Assembly (NCBI GenBank): GCA_027488265.1
Contig: JAIYCA010000415.1
Coordinates: forward strand, 1-5,591
Direction: 5' to 3'
Length of the DNA stretch: 5,591 nt
From: Planctomycetaceae bacterium
GTDB taxonomy: Bacteria > Planctomycetota > Phycisphaerae > Phycisphaerales > SM1A02
Under the pieces are notes generated by a model. That model was not told where the DNA came from and made no database searches. It saw nothing but the letters and a program-made list of their open reading frames with translations. Positions 1 through 5,591 of the stretch are shown in pieces; the first letter of the stretch is position 1; the number at the start of each line of letters is the position of its first letter. The translations under genes were made by a program, and so were the position numbers.

Positions 1-1
1 G

Positions 2-106
2 ACGTGGGGCGCTGTGCCAGCGGGCACGCGTGGTGCTGCTGACTTTGATGGCAACGGCGAGGTCAACGCGACGGATCTTGGAATTCTGCTTGCGCAGTGG
101 GGTTGA
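2..106 (+). CDS. C-terminal end of an exported protein with dockerin/EF-hand-like repeat tail (5' end outside window)
   Basis: Frame 2 is open from the window edge to a TGA at 104-106 and gives 34 residues. It contains a clean 12-residue calcium loop, DFDGNGEVNATD, with acidic or amide ligands at loop positions 1, 3, 5, 9 and 12. Asp at position 12 is the dockerin style rather than the Glu of classical EF-hands. A hydrophobic helix follows and the protein ends in LLAQWG. The fragment opens with TWG, which matches the end of that motif, so the window probably starts at the end of a first copy, with a short linker (AVPAGTRGA) before the second. Tails of this kind are common at the ends of secreted or surface proteins in Phycisphaerae-type planctomycetes, where the partner is generally unknown. 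The catalytic or binding part of the protein lies upstream of the window and cannot be named. Confidence 0.85.
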   Translation, partial: TWGAVPAGTRGAADFDGNGEVNATDLGILLAQWG

Positions 107-190
107 CGCGCGCGTTGGCTGCTCGCGGAAGTCATACTGCGCAACATGATCGGCCTCCGCTCCAACTTGGTCGGTGGAACTTTGCGCCTC

Positions 191-265
191 TGCATGCAAA
201 GCCCCTGCATACAAAGCCCCTGCATGAAAATCCTGTGCAGGCACATGCTGTGCAGTCTGCTCTTT
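191..265 (+). repeat. 15-bp period tandem repeat, five diverging units each starting TGCA
   Basis: Units start at 191, 206, 221, 236 and 251. The first two, TGCATGCAAAGCCCC and TGCATACAAAGCCCC, differ at one base. The third (TGCATGAAAATCCTG) and fourth (TGCAGGCACATGCTG) are degenerate. The fifth keeps little beyond TGCAG; together with the end of unit four it repeats CTGTGCAG (233-240 and 248-255), again 15 bp apart. The period is five codons in the frame of the downstream gene, so it would read as Cys-led pentads (CMQSP, CIQSP, CMKIL, CRHML, CSLLF). The proposed ATG at 224 lies inside unit three. The array therefore spans the end of the 5' leader and the start of the signal peptide. Confidence 0.75.
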
Positions 266-838
266 GCCGCGTGTCTTGTTGGCGCGACCGCTCGACCCCT
301 CTTTGCGCAGAGCGACGCGACCGAGTCCGCCGAAGATCCAATGTCTTCAGCGACCACCTCGGTGAGTACAGGCGAGCGCGACGAACGTGTTGTCTGGTCT
401 GGTGAAATCGAGGGAAAGCCTGCGAAGCTTGTGATGTCTCCGAAGGACCCAACAATCGTCGGGATCTTTCTTTCGTGGCAGGGGCCGTTTGATTCGAGTG
501 TCGGTCGAGCAGGAGGAAGCGCGGTCGCGGTTCATGGCGATCTGCGGTCGGCGGGCAACTTCGCGATTGAAGGAGGAAGAGAACCGCTCGCGCAGGTGCC
601 GCTGCCGGCACTCGGTCGTTGGGACTTGGAAGTGATTCCGCCTGTGGCCAATGCATCATCCGTGTTCGTGACGCCGATCAAGTTTGCAATCACGGCGGGT
701 GAGAGCACGGTTCAGCTGCCGCCAAAGCGTCGACCGTACCGAAGTTTCTTTCGTCAGCCAGAAGTTCGTTACACGATCATGGGAGTTGGATTTTTCCTTG
801 CTGCAATCATCATCATTGTGCGGAACTATCGAGGCTAG
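224..838 (+). CDS. Unrecognised envelope protein: signal peptide plus C-terminal membrane anchor
   Basis: The protein has 204 residues from the ATG at 224. I do not recognise the family. Residues 1-28 look like a Sec signal: a basic start (MKILCRH), a hydrophobic core at about 8-20, and possible signal peptidase I sites after ATA (23) or LFA (28). A Cys at 17 in LFAAC is a poor lipobox match because Phe occupies the -3 position. A low-complexity Ser/Thr/Asp/Glu stretch runs to about residue 50. A compact, probably beta-rich domain of about 110 residues follows (through LPALGRWDLEV). Next come a basic patch (KRRPYRSFFR), one hydrophobic helix at about 183-199, and a short RNYRG tail. The frame stays open upstream to an ATG at 146, which would add 26 residues including two Cys-led pentads. 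I prefer 224 because it gives a standard signal peptide; neither start has a clear ribosome binding site. Only 35 bp separate the stop from the next gene, so the two are probably co-transcribed. The likely location is the membrane with the domain outside the cytoplasm. Confidence 0.8.
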   Translation: MKILCRHMLCSLLFAACLVGATARPLFAQSDATESAEDPMSSATTSVSTGERDERVVWSGEIEGKPAKLVMSPKDPTIVGIFLSWQGPFDSSVGRAGGSAVAVHGDLRSAGNFAIEGGREPLAQVPLPALGRWDLEVIPPVANASSVFVTPIKFAITAGESTVQLPPKRRPYRSFFRQPEVRYTIMGVGFFLAAIIIIVRNYRG

Positions 839-861
839 ATTCAATCAATATGTAGGTGGAT

Positions 862-866
862 GAGAG
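862..866 (+). promoter_or_regulatory. Weak ribosome binding site favouring the ATG at 874
   Basis: GAGAG lies 7 nt before the ATG at 874, which is a reasonable spacing for a partial anti-Shine-Dalgarno match. The alternative in-frame GTG at 856 has no purine-rich stretch before it. It is also directly preceded by an in-frame ATG-TAG (850-855). This supports starting the GIDE-LemA protein at 874, but the match is short. Confidence 0.35.
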
Positions 867-873
867 CGCACAC

Positions 874-2232
874 ATGCAAGAGTTTGTGCCACACATACTG
901 CTCGCGAATCAACCCGCGGCACTCTTGATTCCGCCTGCGATCGGCGGTGGACTTGCGCTGCTCTGCGTCTGGGCTGCGGTGCGCGCTTCGCGTATGCGAC
1001 GCTTCATCGATGACATGCCGACATCGAAAGCGGCCGGCGTTTTCATCGGTGATGTTGAACTCAAAGGTACTGCGGAAACGACGCAACCATTTACGAGCTA
1101 TCTCTGGGAAGGTCGATGCGTCCAGTATCGATGGACGGTCGGCGAGCACTGGAGTCGCACGGTCACCGAGACCTACACCGATTCCAAGGGAAATCGCCGC
1201 ACGCGCACGCGGCGCGAGTCGGGCATCAAGACGGTTGCGGCGGGCGGCGAATCTGCGCCGTTCTATCTGAAGGACGATTCAGGGCACATTCTCATCCGAC
1301 CGGACGGCGCGAAGCTTGAGCCGAGATCGGTCTTTAGTCGCACGGTTGGTCGAGGTGATCCGCTCTATTACGGTAAAGGGCCGCAGGGCGCGGTGAGCGA
1401 CTCAGACCATCGGCGCACGTTCACGGAAGAAGCGATTCCACTCCATAGTGCGATCTTTGTGATGGGGCTTGCGCGTGAGCGAAAGGACACTGTTGCTGCG
1501 GAAATCGCGGCAAGTAGTGACGCCGTGCACTTCTTGATTTCTGTCCGCGACGAGCGAGCGGTTGCGAGTGGATACGCATGGGGCACGTGGCTTTGGATGA
1601 TCTTCGGGCTCATCCTCTTCATCGTGGGTGTAGTGATCGCGGAACGAAACGGGAGGTTTTTGCAGGCCACCACGATCGCGATCTACGTCGCTGCCGTTGT
1701 TGGCTTTGCGCTGGTTGCGATTCTTGCGTGGGCACTTACAGCGTTCAACTCGATACTTCGCTTGCGACAACGCGTGCGACGCGCGTGGTCGAACATCGAT
1801 GTCGAGTTGAAGCGACGTCACGATCTCATCCCACGTATCGCGGAAACCATCAAGGGCCTGCAAGCACACGAGCGTGGAACGCAGGAACTCATCGCGTTGC
1901 TTCGTGCGCAATACGCGATTTCCCCAGACGCCGCGCGCGGGAATGACGCGAAAGTTGTTGGAGTGTCGCGGCCAATTCTCGCGATCGCTGAGGCGTATCC
2001 GCAACTCACGGCGTCCGATGCATTCTTGCAACTCCAACAGGAATTGGCCGCTACTGAGAACCGCATCGCCATGGCGCGCACGTACTACAACGGTGTGGCG
2101 CAAGCGTTCAATACGCGTTTGACGATCGTGCCCGATGCGTGGCTTGCGTTGATCGCGCGACTTCAACCGTTTGCATTCTTCGAAGCGAAGGGACTTGAAC
2201 GCGAGAGTGTGCGCGTGGAGTTTGCGCAGTAA
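874..2232 (+). CDS. GIDE-like/LemA fusion membrane protein
   Basis: The protein has 452 residues from the ATG at 874; the in-frame GTG at 856 would add six. Helix 1 is at about 16-36 and is followed by RASRMRR. Residues about 49-230 resemble the GIDE domain (called BAM, beside-a-membrane, in prokaryotes): an N-terminal GxxxGxVELKGTA-type strand, an FTSYLWEGRCVQYRW segment, and FYLKDDSGHILIRPDGA. Helices 2 and 3 are at about 239-256 and 268-290, joined by a short loop. Residues about 286-452 are a LemA domain with a FNS start, then W305, IDVELKRRHDLIP (308-320), H332-E333, YPQL from 375, ENRIAMAR from 395 and YYN at 404-406. Ordinary LemA proteins are about 180-200 residues with one N-terminal helix, so this is a large fusion. 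In eukaryotic MUL1 the GIDE domain precedes a RING finger; here LemA takes that place and there is no RING, so ubiquitin-ligase activity should not be inferred. The positive-inside rule suggests that both soluble domains face the cytoplasm. LemA's biochemical role is not settled. The gene follows the 224-838 gene closely and is probably in its operon. Confidence 0.9.
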   Translation: MQEFVPHILLANQPAALLIPPAIGGGLALLCVWAAVRASRMRRFIDDMPTSKAAGVFIGDVELKGTAETTQPFTSYLWEGRCVQYRWTVGEHWSRTVTETYTDSKGNRRTRTRRESGIKTVAAGGESAPFYLKDDSGHILIRPDGAKLEPRSVFSRTVGRGDPLYYGKGPQGAVSDSDHRRTFTEEAIPLHSAIFVMGLARERKDTVAAEIAASSDAVHFLISVRDERAVASGYAWGTWLWMIFGLILFIVGVVIAERNGRFLQATTIAIYVAAVVGFALVAILAWALTAFNSILRLRQRVRRAWSNIDVELKRRHDLIPRIAETIKGLQAHERGTQELIALLRAQYAISPDAARGNDAKVVGVSRPILAIAEAYPQLTASDAFLQLQQELAATENRIAMARTYYNGVAQAFNTRLTIVPDAWLALIARLQPFAFFEAKGLERESVRVEFAQ

Positions 2233-2259
2233 ATCAGCGTGGCGCAGCATGCAGCGCGG

Positions 2260-5200
2260 CTATCGCACGCGCTCTATGCCAGCGCGGTCGATGCTGTGGA
2301 TTCCGTCGTCTGCGATCCATAGCGATTGCAACTGTTCGGGGGAAAGCAGCATGCTCAGTTGTTCTTCGAGTGTGGTCGTGTCGATGATGCGCAGCGTGCC
2401 ATCGGTTCCGCCGGTGACAAGTCGCGAGCCGTCGCTCGAAATCGTCATGCACGAGGTCCGGGTGCGCTGTCGACGCGACGATGCATGCAACGACGCGTCG
2501 CGCGCGTCGAGCGCTTCGATCAGCCCATCACGATCCGCCGCAAACACGCGCTCGCCGTCGGGCGTGATCGCGACATCTGTACAACTCGCACCGACGTGCC
2601 TTTGCCACAGAATCGCGCCGTTTCGTATGTCGAGTACGGTGCATCCGTGTGTACGCGAGGCAACGACTGCGCGCGCGTCAACCGCATCCAATGCGAGCGA
2701 TGGAATGCCGTGCGGCTCATGAACATCCTCGCAACGTAACGCGGTGGTCGACCAACGCACGGTGGAACGTACAACATCGACAAGTGAAATCGTGCCGTCT
2801 TCACGAAGTACGAGAACGCGCGCGTCATCAGGCGAAATAGCGACGCGCGAAACAGAGCCTGCGCCAGGCAGTTCGGGAAGTGCGCGCTCACGCCCGCTCT
2901 CGACTTCGATGAGTCGAGCGCGCGCGCCGGGTTCGATGCGAAGCGCGCGGCCGGTGCGCGAAAGCGGATCCATGCGTCCGCGACCGATCCACGCATCGAT
3001 CTGTTTGCTGTCGGAGATCGCGAGACCGCCCTGTGCGCCTGACACGAGTGTTCCATCGTTCGCGCATTCGAATGACCAGACGATGTCATCCGAAAGTGGA
3101 AGTGCCGCGATTGGCGCGCCATCAGAGAGTCGCCATGCACGCAGCGTTCCGTCCGCACCAGCGGAGAGGACGCGTGCCTCGCGTTCGTCACCCACGCGGG
3201 CATCTATTGCAAGGCTCCAGACGCTGTCGCGATGGCCGTACGCGGTCCAGAGTGGTTTCGAGACGGTGGGCGAGTAGAGCCGCACGGTGCGATCGCGGCC
3301 GCTCATCGCGATGAAGCGGCCATCTCGCGTCCAAATCACCGCGCTTTGAAAAGCACTGGGTACTTCGAAACGCGTGATGATGTCGATACGCGTGCCATCA
3401 CGCCTGAGCAGTACAGCGCCCGCATGACCAACCGCCACGAGAAGATTTGGATCGTTTGGATGGAACGCAAGCGCACGGATCGTTCCGATCGCAGGCTCGA
3501 CACGCGCGATGAACCGACTGGGCTCCGCAATCGGGCGTAGTTCGAGAACATCGCGCGCAACCGCAATCGTGCCATCCGATGCGATCGCGATCGATAAACC
3601 GTTGGGCACCGCTTCTGGTGTGTGATTACTCCCGGCAAGACTTCCATCGTGCGTATTCAGAACAATGAGCGCGCCGTCGGCATCAAAGGCCGCGAGCCGG
3701 GCGCCATCCGATGAGAGTGCGATGCAATTTGTCGCCGTATCGAGCGATGGGCGCGACCACTCCATCGTCCATGGTGCAATTTCACTGGACGTTCTGGAGC
3801 GGCTGAACGCTGCGACGACAGGCGGCGATACGTATGGAATTGGATATCCGAATGCATAGATGCGCTCCGCTTGCGCGTCGTATGCGACGCTATACCAATC
3901 TCCTTCTGCGATGGGTGCGCCGCGTAGCGCACTCGCGCGCGCAAGGACATCGCGCTCAAGCGTTCCGTCATGCGCGCCAAGTGCCTGCTCATGCTGAGAA
4001 ACAAGCATGAGATCAGCGTCGTCGAGGGCGCGTGCGGCCGCGCTGAGATTCGCAAGTCGAGCTTCGCGTTGCGCGCGTTGTGCAAAATCGAGTGAGACGC
4101 CGGTCGTCAACAGCAAAAACACAGCAGCTGCAAGGATTGAGATGAACGCGCGCTTTCGTCGACGAATGGTGCGCACGATGCGCTCGCGCGGCGATTGCAA
4201 CTCAGCAAGCACGGGATCGCCCGCAAGATGGCGTCGCAAATCGTCGGCAAATTGCGATGCGCTGGTATAGCGGGCGTTCGGATCGGTCGCGGTAGCCTTG
4301 GCGACGATACGATCGAGGTCGCCTTGAAAATCGTTGCTGACATGCGCGAGTCGCCGGTTCGTATTCTCTGGAGAGAGAACCTCGCGCATCATGCTCGCAA
4401 GCGTCGTTGTTCGAAAGACGCGAAAAGGCTGCTGCGCGAGCAATTCGTACAACATCGCGCCGAGCGCGTAGAGATCGATACGAACATCGGGAGGTGATGT
4501 GAGTTCGAGTGATTCAGGCGCGGCGTACGCCAGCGTTCCAACAACCCTTGGCCCGAGCGCGTGCATGGTTTGCTGTGGATCGAGCGCAAGCAATTTCGCG
4601 ACGCCAAAGTCAATCAAGACAGGGCGTCCCGTCGGCTCGACGAGAATGTTGCTCGGCTTGAGATCACGATGTAAGACGCCGCGTCCATGCGCAAAGGCGA
4701 CAGCATCCGCAATCGCAATCATCATTCGAACGCGCGCGCTGATATCGGGTGGCTCGATGTTGGGCTCCGCACGTGACCAATCCGCCAGGGTGCGACCGCT
4801 CGCTACGTACTGCATCGCCATCCACCGACGACGCAACGCGCCCACACGCATTTCGCCAACCTGATAAAGCCGCGCAATGGACGGGTGTTCCAGACTCGCG
4901 AGAGCTTCGGCTTCACGATGCAGTGCGTCGCCACCTGCGAACTCCGGAAAGAGCACCTTGAGCGCGACCTCGCGCGATGGCAGCGACTGGACTGCCCGAT
5001 ACACCTCGCCCGTCGCGCCGTGTCCGAGGAACTCCCCGATTGTGAAGTCGCTGATCGTGCTTCCAGTCGGCAACGAACGCGCGGCGAACGCTTCGTTCCG
5101 TGTGTTCGTCGCGCTTTCGAAGGTGTTTGGAACTGTGTGGGCCTCTTCGAATTCTCGCGCGCCCTGCTCAAGGGCGAGATGACGCTCGAAAAGTACTTGG

Positions 5201-5331
5201 GCGGAAGCGCGAATCTCGGCAGAAAACGCGCTTGCATCAGCCTCACGCCCTTCGACGAGTGCTGCAAAGCACGCATGGATCGCGGCGGTTTCCGCGGATT
5301 CGTTCGTGCTCTGTTCGCTGGCGTCGTTCAT
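2260..5331 (-). CDS. Transmembrane Ser/Thr protein kinase (PknB-like) with C-terminal WD40-like propeller
   Basis: The protein has 1023 residues, frame intact. Residues 1-92 form a polar, probably helical lead. The kinase domain (about 96-370) is complete: glycine loop GHGATGEV (103-110), Lys125 in VALKV, Glu140 as helix-C Glu, catalytic loop HRDLKPSN (221-228), metal-binding DFG (241-243), a GTLAYAAPE P+1 region (265-273), and DLYALG with Asp286. It should phosphorylate Ser/Thr in cytoplasmic proteins. A very basic stretch (IRRRKR) precedes one membrane helix (about 395-414), then a helical linker to about 475. Residues about 479-1023 carry roughly ten beta-propeller units in the WD40/YVTN style. 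Examples are IALSSDGARLA (537-547), a GHRDSVW unit from 699, VAITPDGERVFAADRDG, and a last MTISSDGSRLVTGGTDGTLRI. The sensor part is thus predicted outside the cytoplasmic membrane. Few units keep the WD dipeptide. The ATG at 5331 has no clear ribosome binding site, but the long domain lead supports it. The gene converges with the GIDE-LemA gene, 27 bp apart. Substrate and ligand are unknown. Confidence 0.93.
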   Translation of the reverse strand: MNDASEQSTNESAETAAIHACFAALVEGREADASAFSAEIRASAQVLFERHLALEQGAREFEEAHTVPNTFESATNTRNEAFAARSLPTGSTISDFTIGEFLGHGATGEVYRAVQSLPSREVALKVLFPEFAGGDALHREAEALASLEHPSIARLYQVGEMRVGALRRRWMAMQYVASGRTLADWSRAEPNIEPPDISARVRMMIAIADAVAFAHGRGVLHRDLKPSNILVEPTGRPVLIDFGVAKLLALDPQQTMHALGPRVVGTLAYAAPESLELTSPPDVRIDLYALGAMLYELLAQQPFRVFRTTTLASMMREVLSPENTNRRLAHVSNDFQGDLDRIVAKATATDPNARYTSASQFADDLRRHLAGDPVLAELQSPRERIVRTIRRRKRAFISILAAAVFLLLTTGVSLDFAQRAQREARLANLSAAARALDDADLMLVSQHEQALGAHDGTLERDVLARASALRGAPIAEGDWYSVAYDAQAERIYAFGYPIPYVSPPVVAAFSRSRTSSEIAPWTMEWSRPSLDTATNCIALSSDGARLAAFDADGALIVLNTHDGSLAGSNHTPEAVPNGLSIAIASDGTIAVARDVLELRPIAEPSRFIARVEPAIGTIRALAFHPNDPNLLVAVGHAGAVLLRRDGTRIDIITRFEVPSAFQSAVIWTRDGRFIAMSGRDRTVRLYSPTVSKPLWTAYGHRDSVWSLAIDARVGDEREARVLSAGADGTLRAWRLSDGAPIAALPLSDDIVWSFECANDGTLVSGAQGGLAISDSKQIDAWIGRGRMDPLSRTGRALRIEPGARARLIEVESGRERALPELPGAGSVSRVAISPDDARVLVLREDGTISLVDVVRSTVRWSTTALRCEDVHEPHGIPSLALDAVDARAVVASRTHGCTVLDIRNGAILWQRHVGASCTDVAITPDGERVFAADRDGLIEALDARDASLHASSRRQRTRTSCMTISSDGSRLVTGGTDGTLRIIDTTTLEEQLSMLLSPEQLQSLWIADDGIHSIDRAGIERVR

Positions 5332-5467
5332 TCGAGCATGAGTTTACGAAATCACTGCCCATTTGAACGCTTAACTACGCTTGTGCAGATACCCGCGTGG
5401 CGGCATGTTCGCGGGCGTTTGTGCGACAATCGGTGTCGCAGCTTTGAATTCTCAAACTTGGTGCGAT
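5332..5467. promoter_or_regulatory. Divergent intergenic region between the kinase gene and the right-edge gene
   Basis: The two genes start back to back, so promoters for both should lie in these 136 bp. The region is visibly more AT-rich than the flanking genes (for example 5341-5380 and 5440-5458). Toward the kinase, on the minus strand, TTCAAA and TAAACT are separated by 15 bp; each matches the -35 or -10 consensus at four of six bases, which is weak. Toward the right-hand gene, TGCGACAAT (5422-5430) resembles an extended -10 but has no good -35. No convincing operator repeat was found. If the right-hand gene starts at the in-frame ATG at 5405 instead, the region shrinks to about 73 bp. 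Confidence 0.4.
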
Positions 5468-5591
5468 GTGACGAGTCAGACGCCTCTTGAACAACCTTCA
5501 CCGGAAGATCGGCGCCGGCTCGTCGAGGAACTCCTTTCCCGGCATGCGGCAGGTGGCGATGGTGCATCGCAGGCGTTGCAGGTGTTGTGGC
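5468..5591 (+). CDS. N-terminal start of a divergent gene, possibly an ECF-type sigma factor (3' end outside window)
   Basis: Frame 2 is open from the GTG at 5468 to the window edge (41 codons). It encodes a polar start (MTSQTPLEQPSPEDR) and then an amphipathic helix-like stretch, RLVEELLSRHAAGGDGASQ, ending ALQVLW. An 'LL..AAGGDGAS..L..L' pattern is how many planctomycete ECF sigma factors open before their sigma region 2. Such sigma genes commonly sit next to kinases of this type, usually reading the same way; here the arrangement is divergent. The frame also stays open upstream to an ATG at 5405, which would add 21 residues including two Cys; that segment looks less like coding sequence. 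No strong ribosome binding site supports either start. The gene is likely real; the sigma assignment is a guess from about 40 residues. Confidence 0.55.
   Translation, partial: MTSQTPLEQPSPEDRRRLVEELLSRHAAGGDGASQALQVLW

Noticed and set aside
106..115. ACGCGCGCGT palindrome just after the first gene, as a possible terminator or operator
   Set aside because: It is a short self-complementary CG run with no loop and no T-tract, and such runs recur across the window.
132..659. 175-codon minus-strand frame opposite the 224-838 gene
   Set aside because: Its repetitive Cys/Arg/Gly tail is simply the reverse complement of the 15-bp repeat. The + strand frame has a signal peptide and a membrane helix, which is far more gene-like.
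874..2232. Bacterial ubiquitin-ligase function suggested by the GIDE-like domain
   Set aside because: No RING finger or paired Cys/His metal-binding motif is present. The GIDE domain alone is not the catalytic part of MUL1.
1402..2250. 282-codon open frame on the minus strand opposite the GIDE-LemA gene
   Set aside because: It lies almost wholly inside a gene with clear LemA homology on the other strand. Its product is rich in Arg and His with no recognisable domain, as expected for an antisense shadow in GC-rich coding DNA.
2171..2722. 183-codon + strand frame spanning the end of the GIDE-LemA gene and the end of the kinase gene
   Set aside because: The product is Ser/Arg-rich low complexity with no domain, and both underlying genes are well supported in other frames.
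3581..3588. GCGATCGC octamers (also at 1981-1988 and 3289-3296), resembling the HIP1 repeat
   Set aside because: Three copies in 5.6 kb is above simple chance, but all fall inside coding sequence, where Ala, Ile and Arg codons readily produce the motif; there is no regular spacing.
4885..5490. 201-codon + strand frame opposite the kinase N-terminus, extending into the intergenic region
   Set aside because: It mirrors the kinase glycine-loop and N-terminal coding sequence and has no plausible domain. It ends inside the better-supported right-edge gene.

Overview
The window looks like chromosomal DNA of a planctomycete, most likely of the Phycisphaerae type. Three things point that way. An exported protein ends in an EF-hand/dockerin-like tail closing on 'LLAQWG'. 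There is a large transmembrane Ser/Thr kinase with a C-terminal beta-propeller, and a gene that may encode a sigma factor starts divergently from it. Shine-Dalgarno signals are weak or absent. The taxonomic call rests on protein style, not on a marker gene.

Layout. Positions 2-106 (+) hold the last 34 codons of an exported protein with a calcium-loop repeat tail. After a 117-bp gap come two + strand genes that look like one transcription unit. The first (224-838) encodes a small unrecognised envelope protein with an N-terminal signal sequence and a C-terminal membrane helix; a 15-bp periodic repeat lies across its start. The second (874-2232) encodes a three-helix membrane protein that fuses a GIDE-like domain to a LemA domain. 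A 3.07-kb minus-strand gene (2260-5331) converges on it with a 27-bp gap and encodes a complete membrane-spanning Ser/Thr kinase with an extracytoplasmic propeller. A divergent intergenic region then leads to the first codons of another + strand gene (from about 5468) that runs off the right edge. Its short visible N-terminus would fit an ECF-type sigma factor but does not prove it.

How they might work together. The 224-838/874-2232 pair is probably co-expressed and acts at the cytoplasmic membrane; its biochemical role is unknown. The kinase and its divergent neighbour may form a regulatory pair of the kind often seen in planctomycetes. Nothing in the sequence directly links the two pairs. 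No RNA genes, insertion sequences, CRISPR arrays or convincing factor-independent terminators were seen. The most unusual items are the GIDE-LemA fusion with its partner gene of unknown family, and the repeat-built signal-peptide region.
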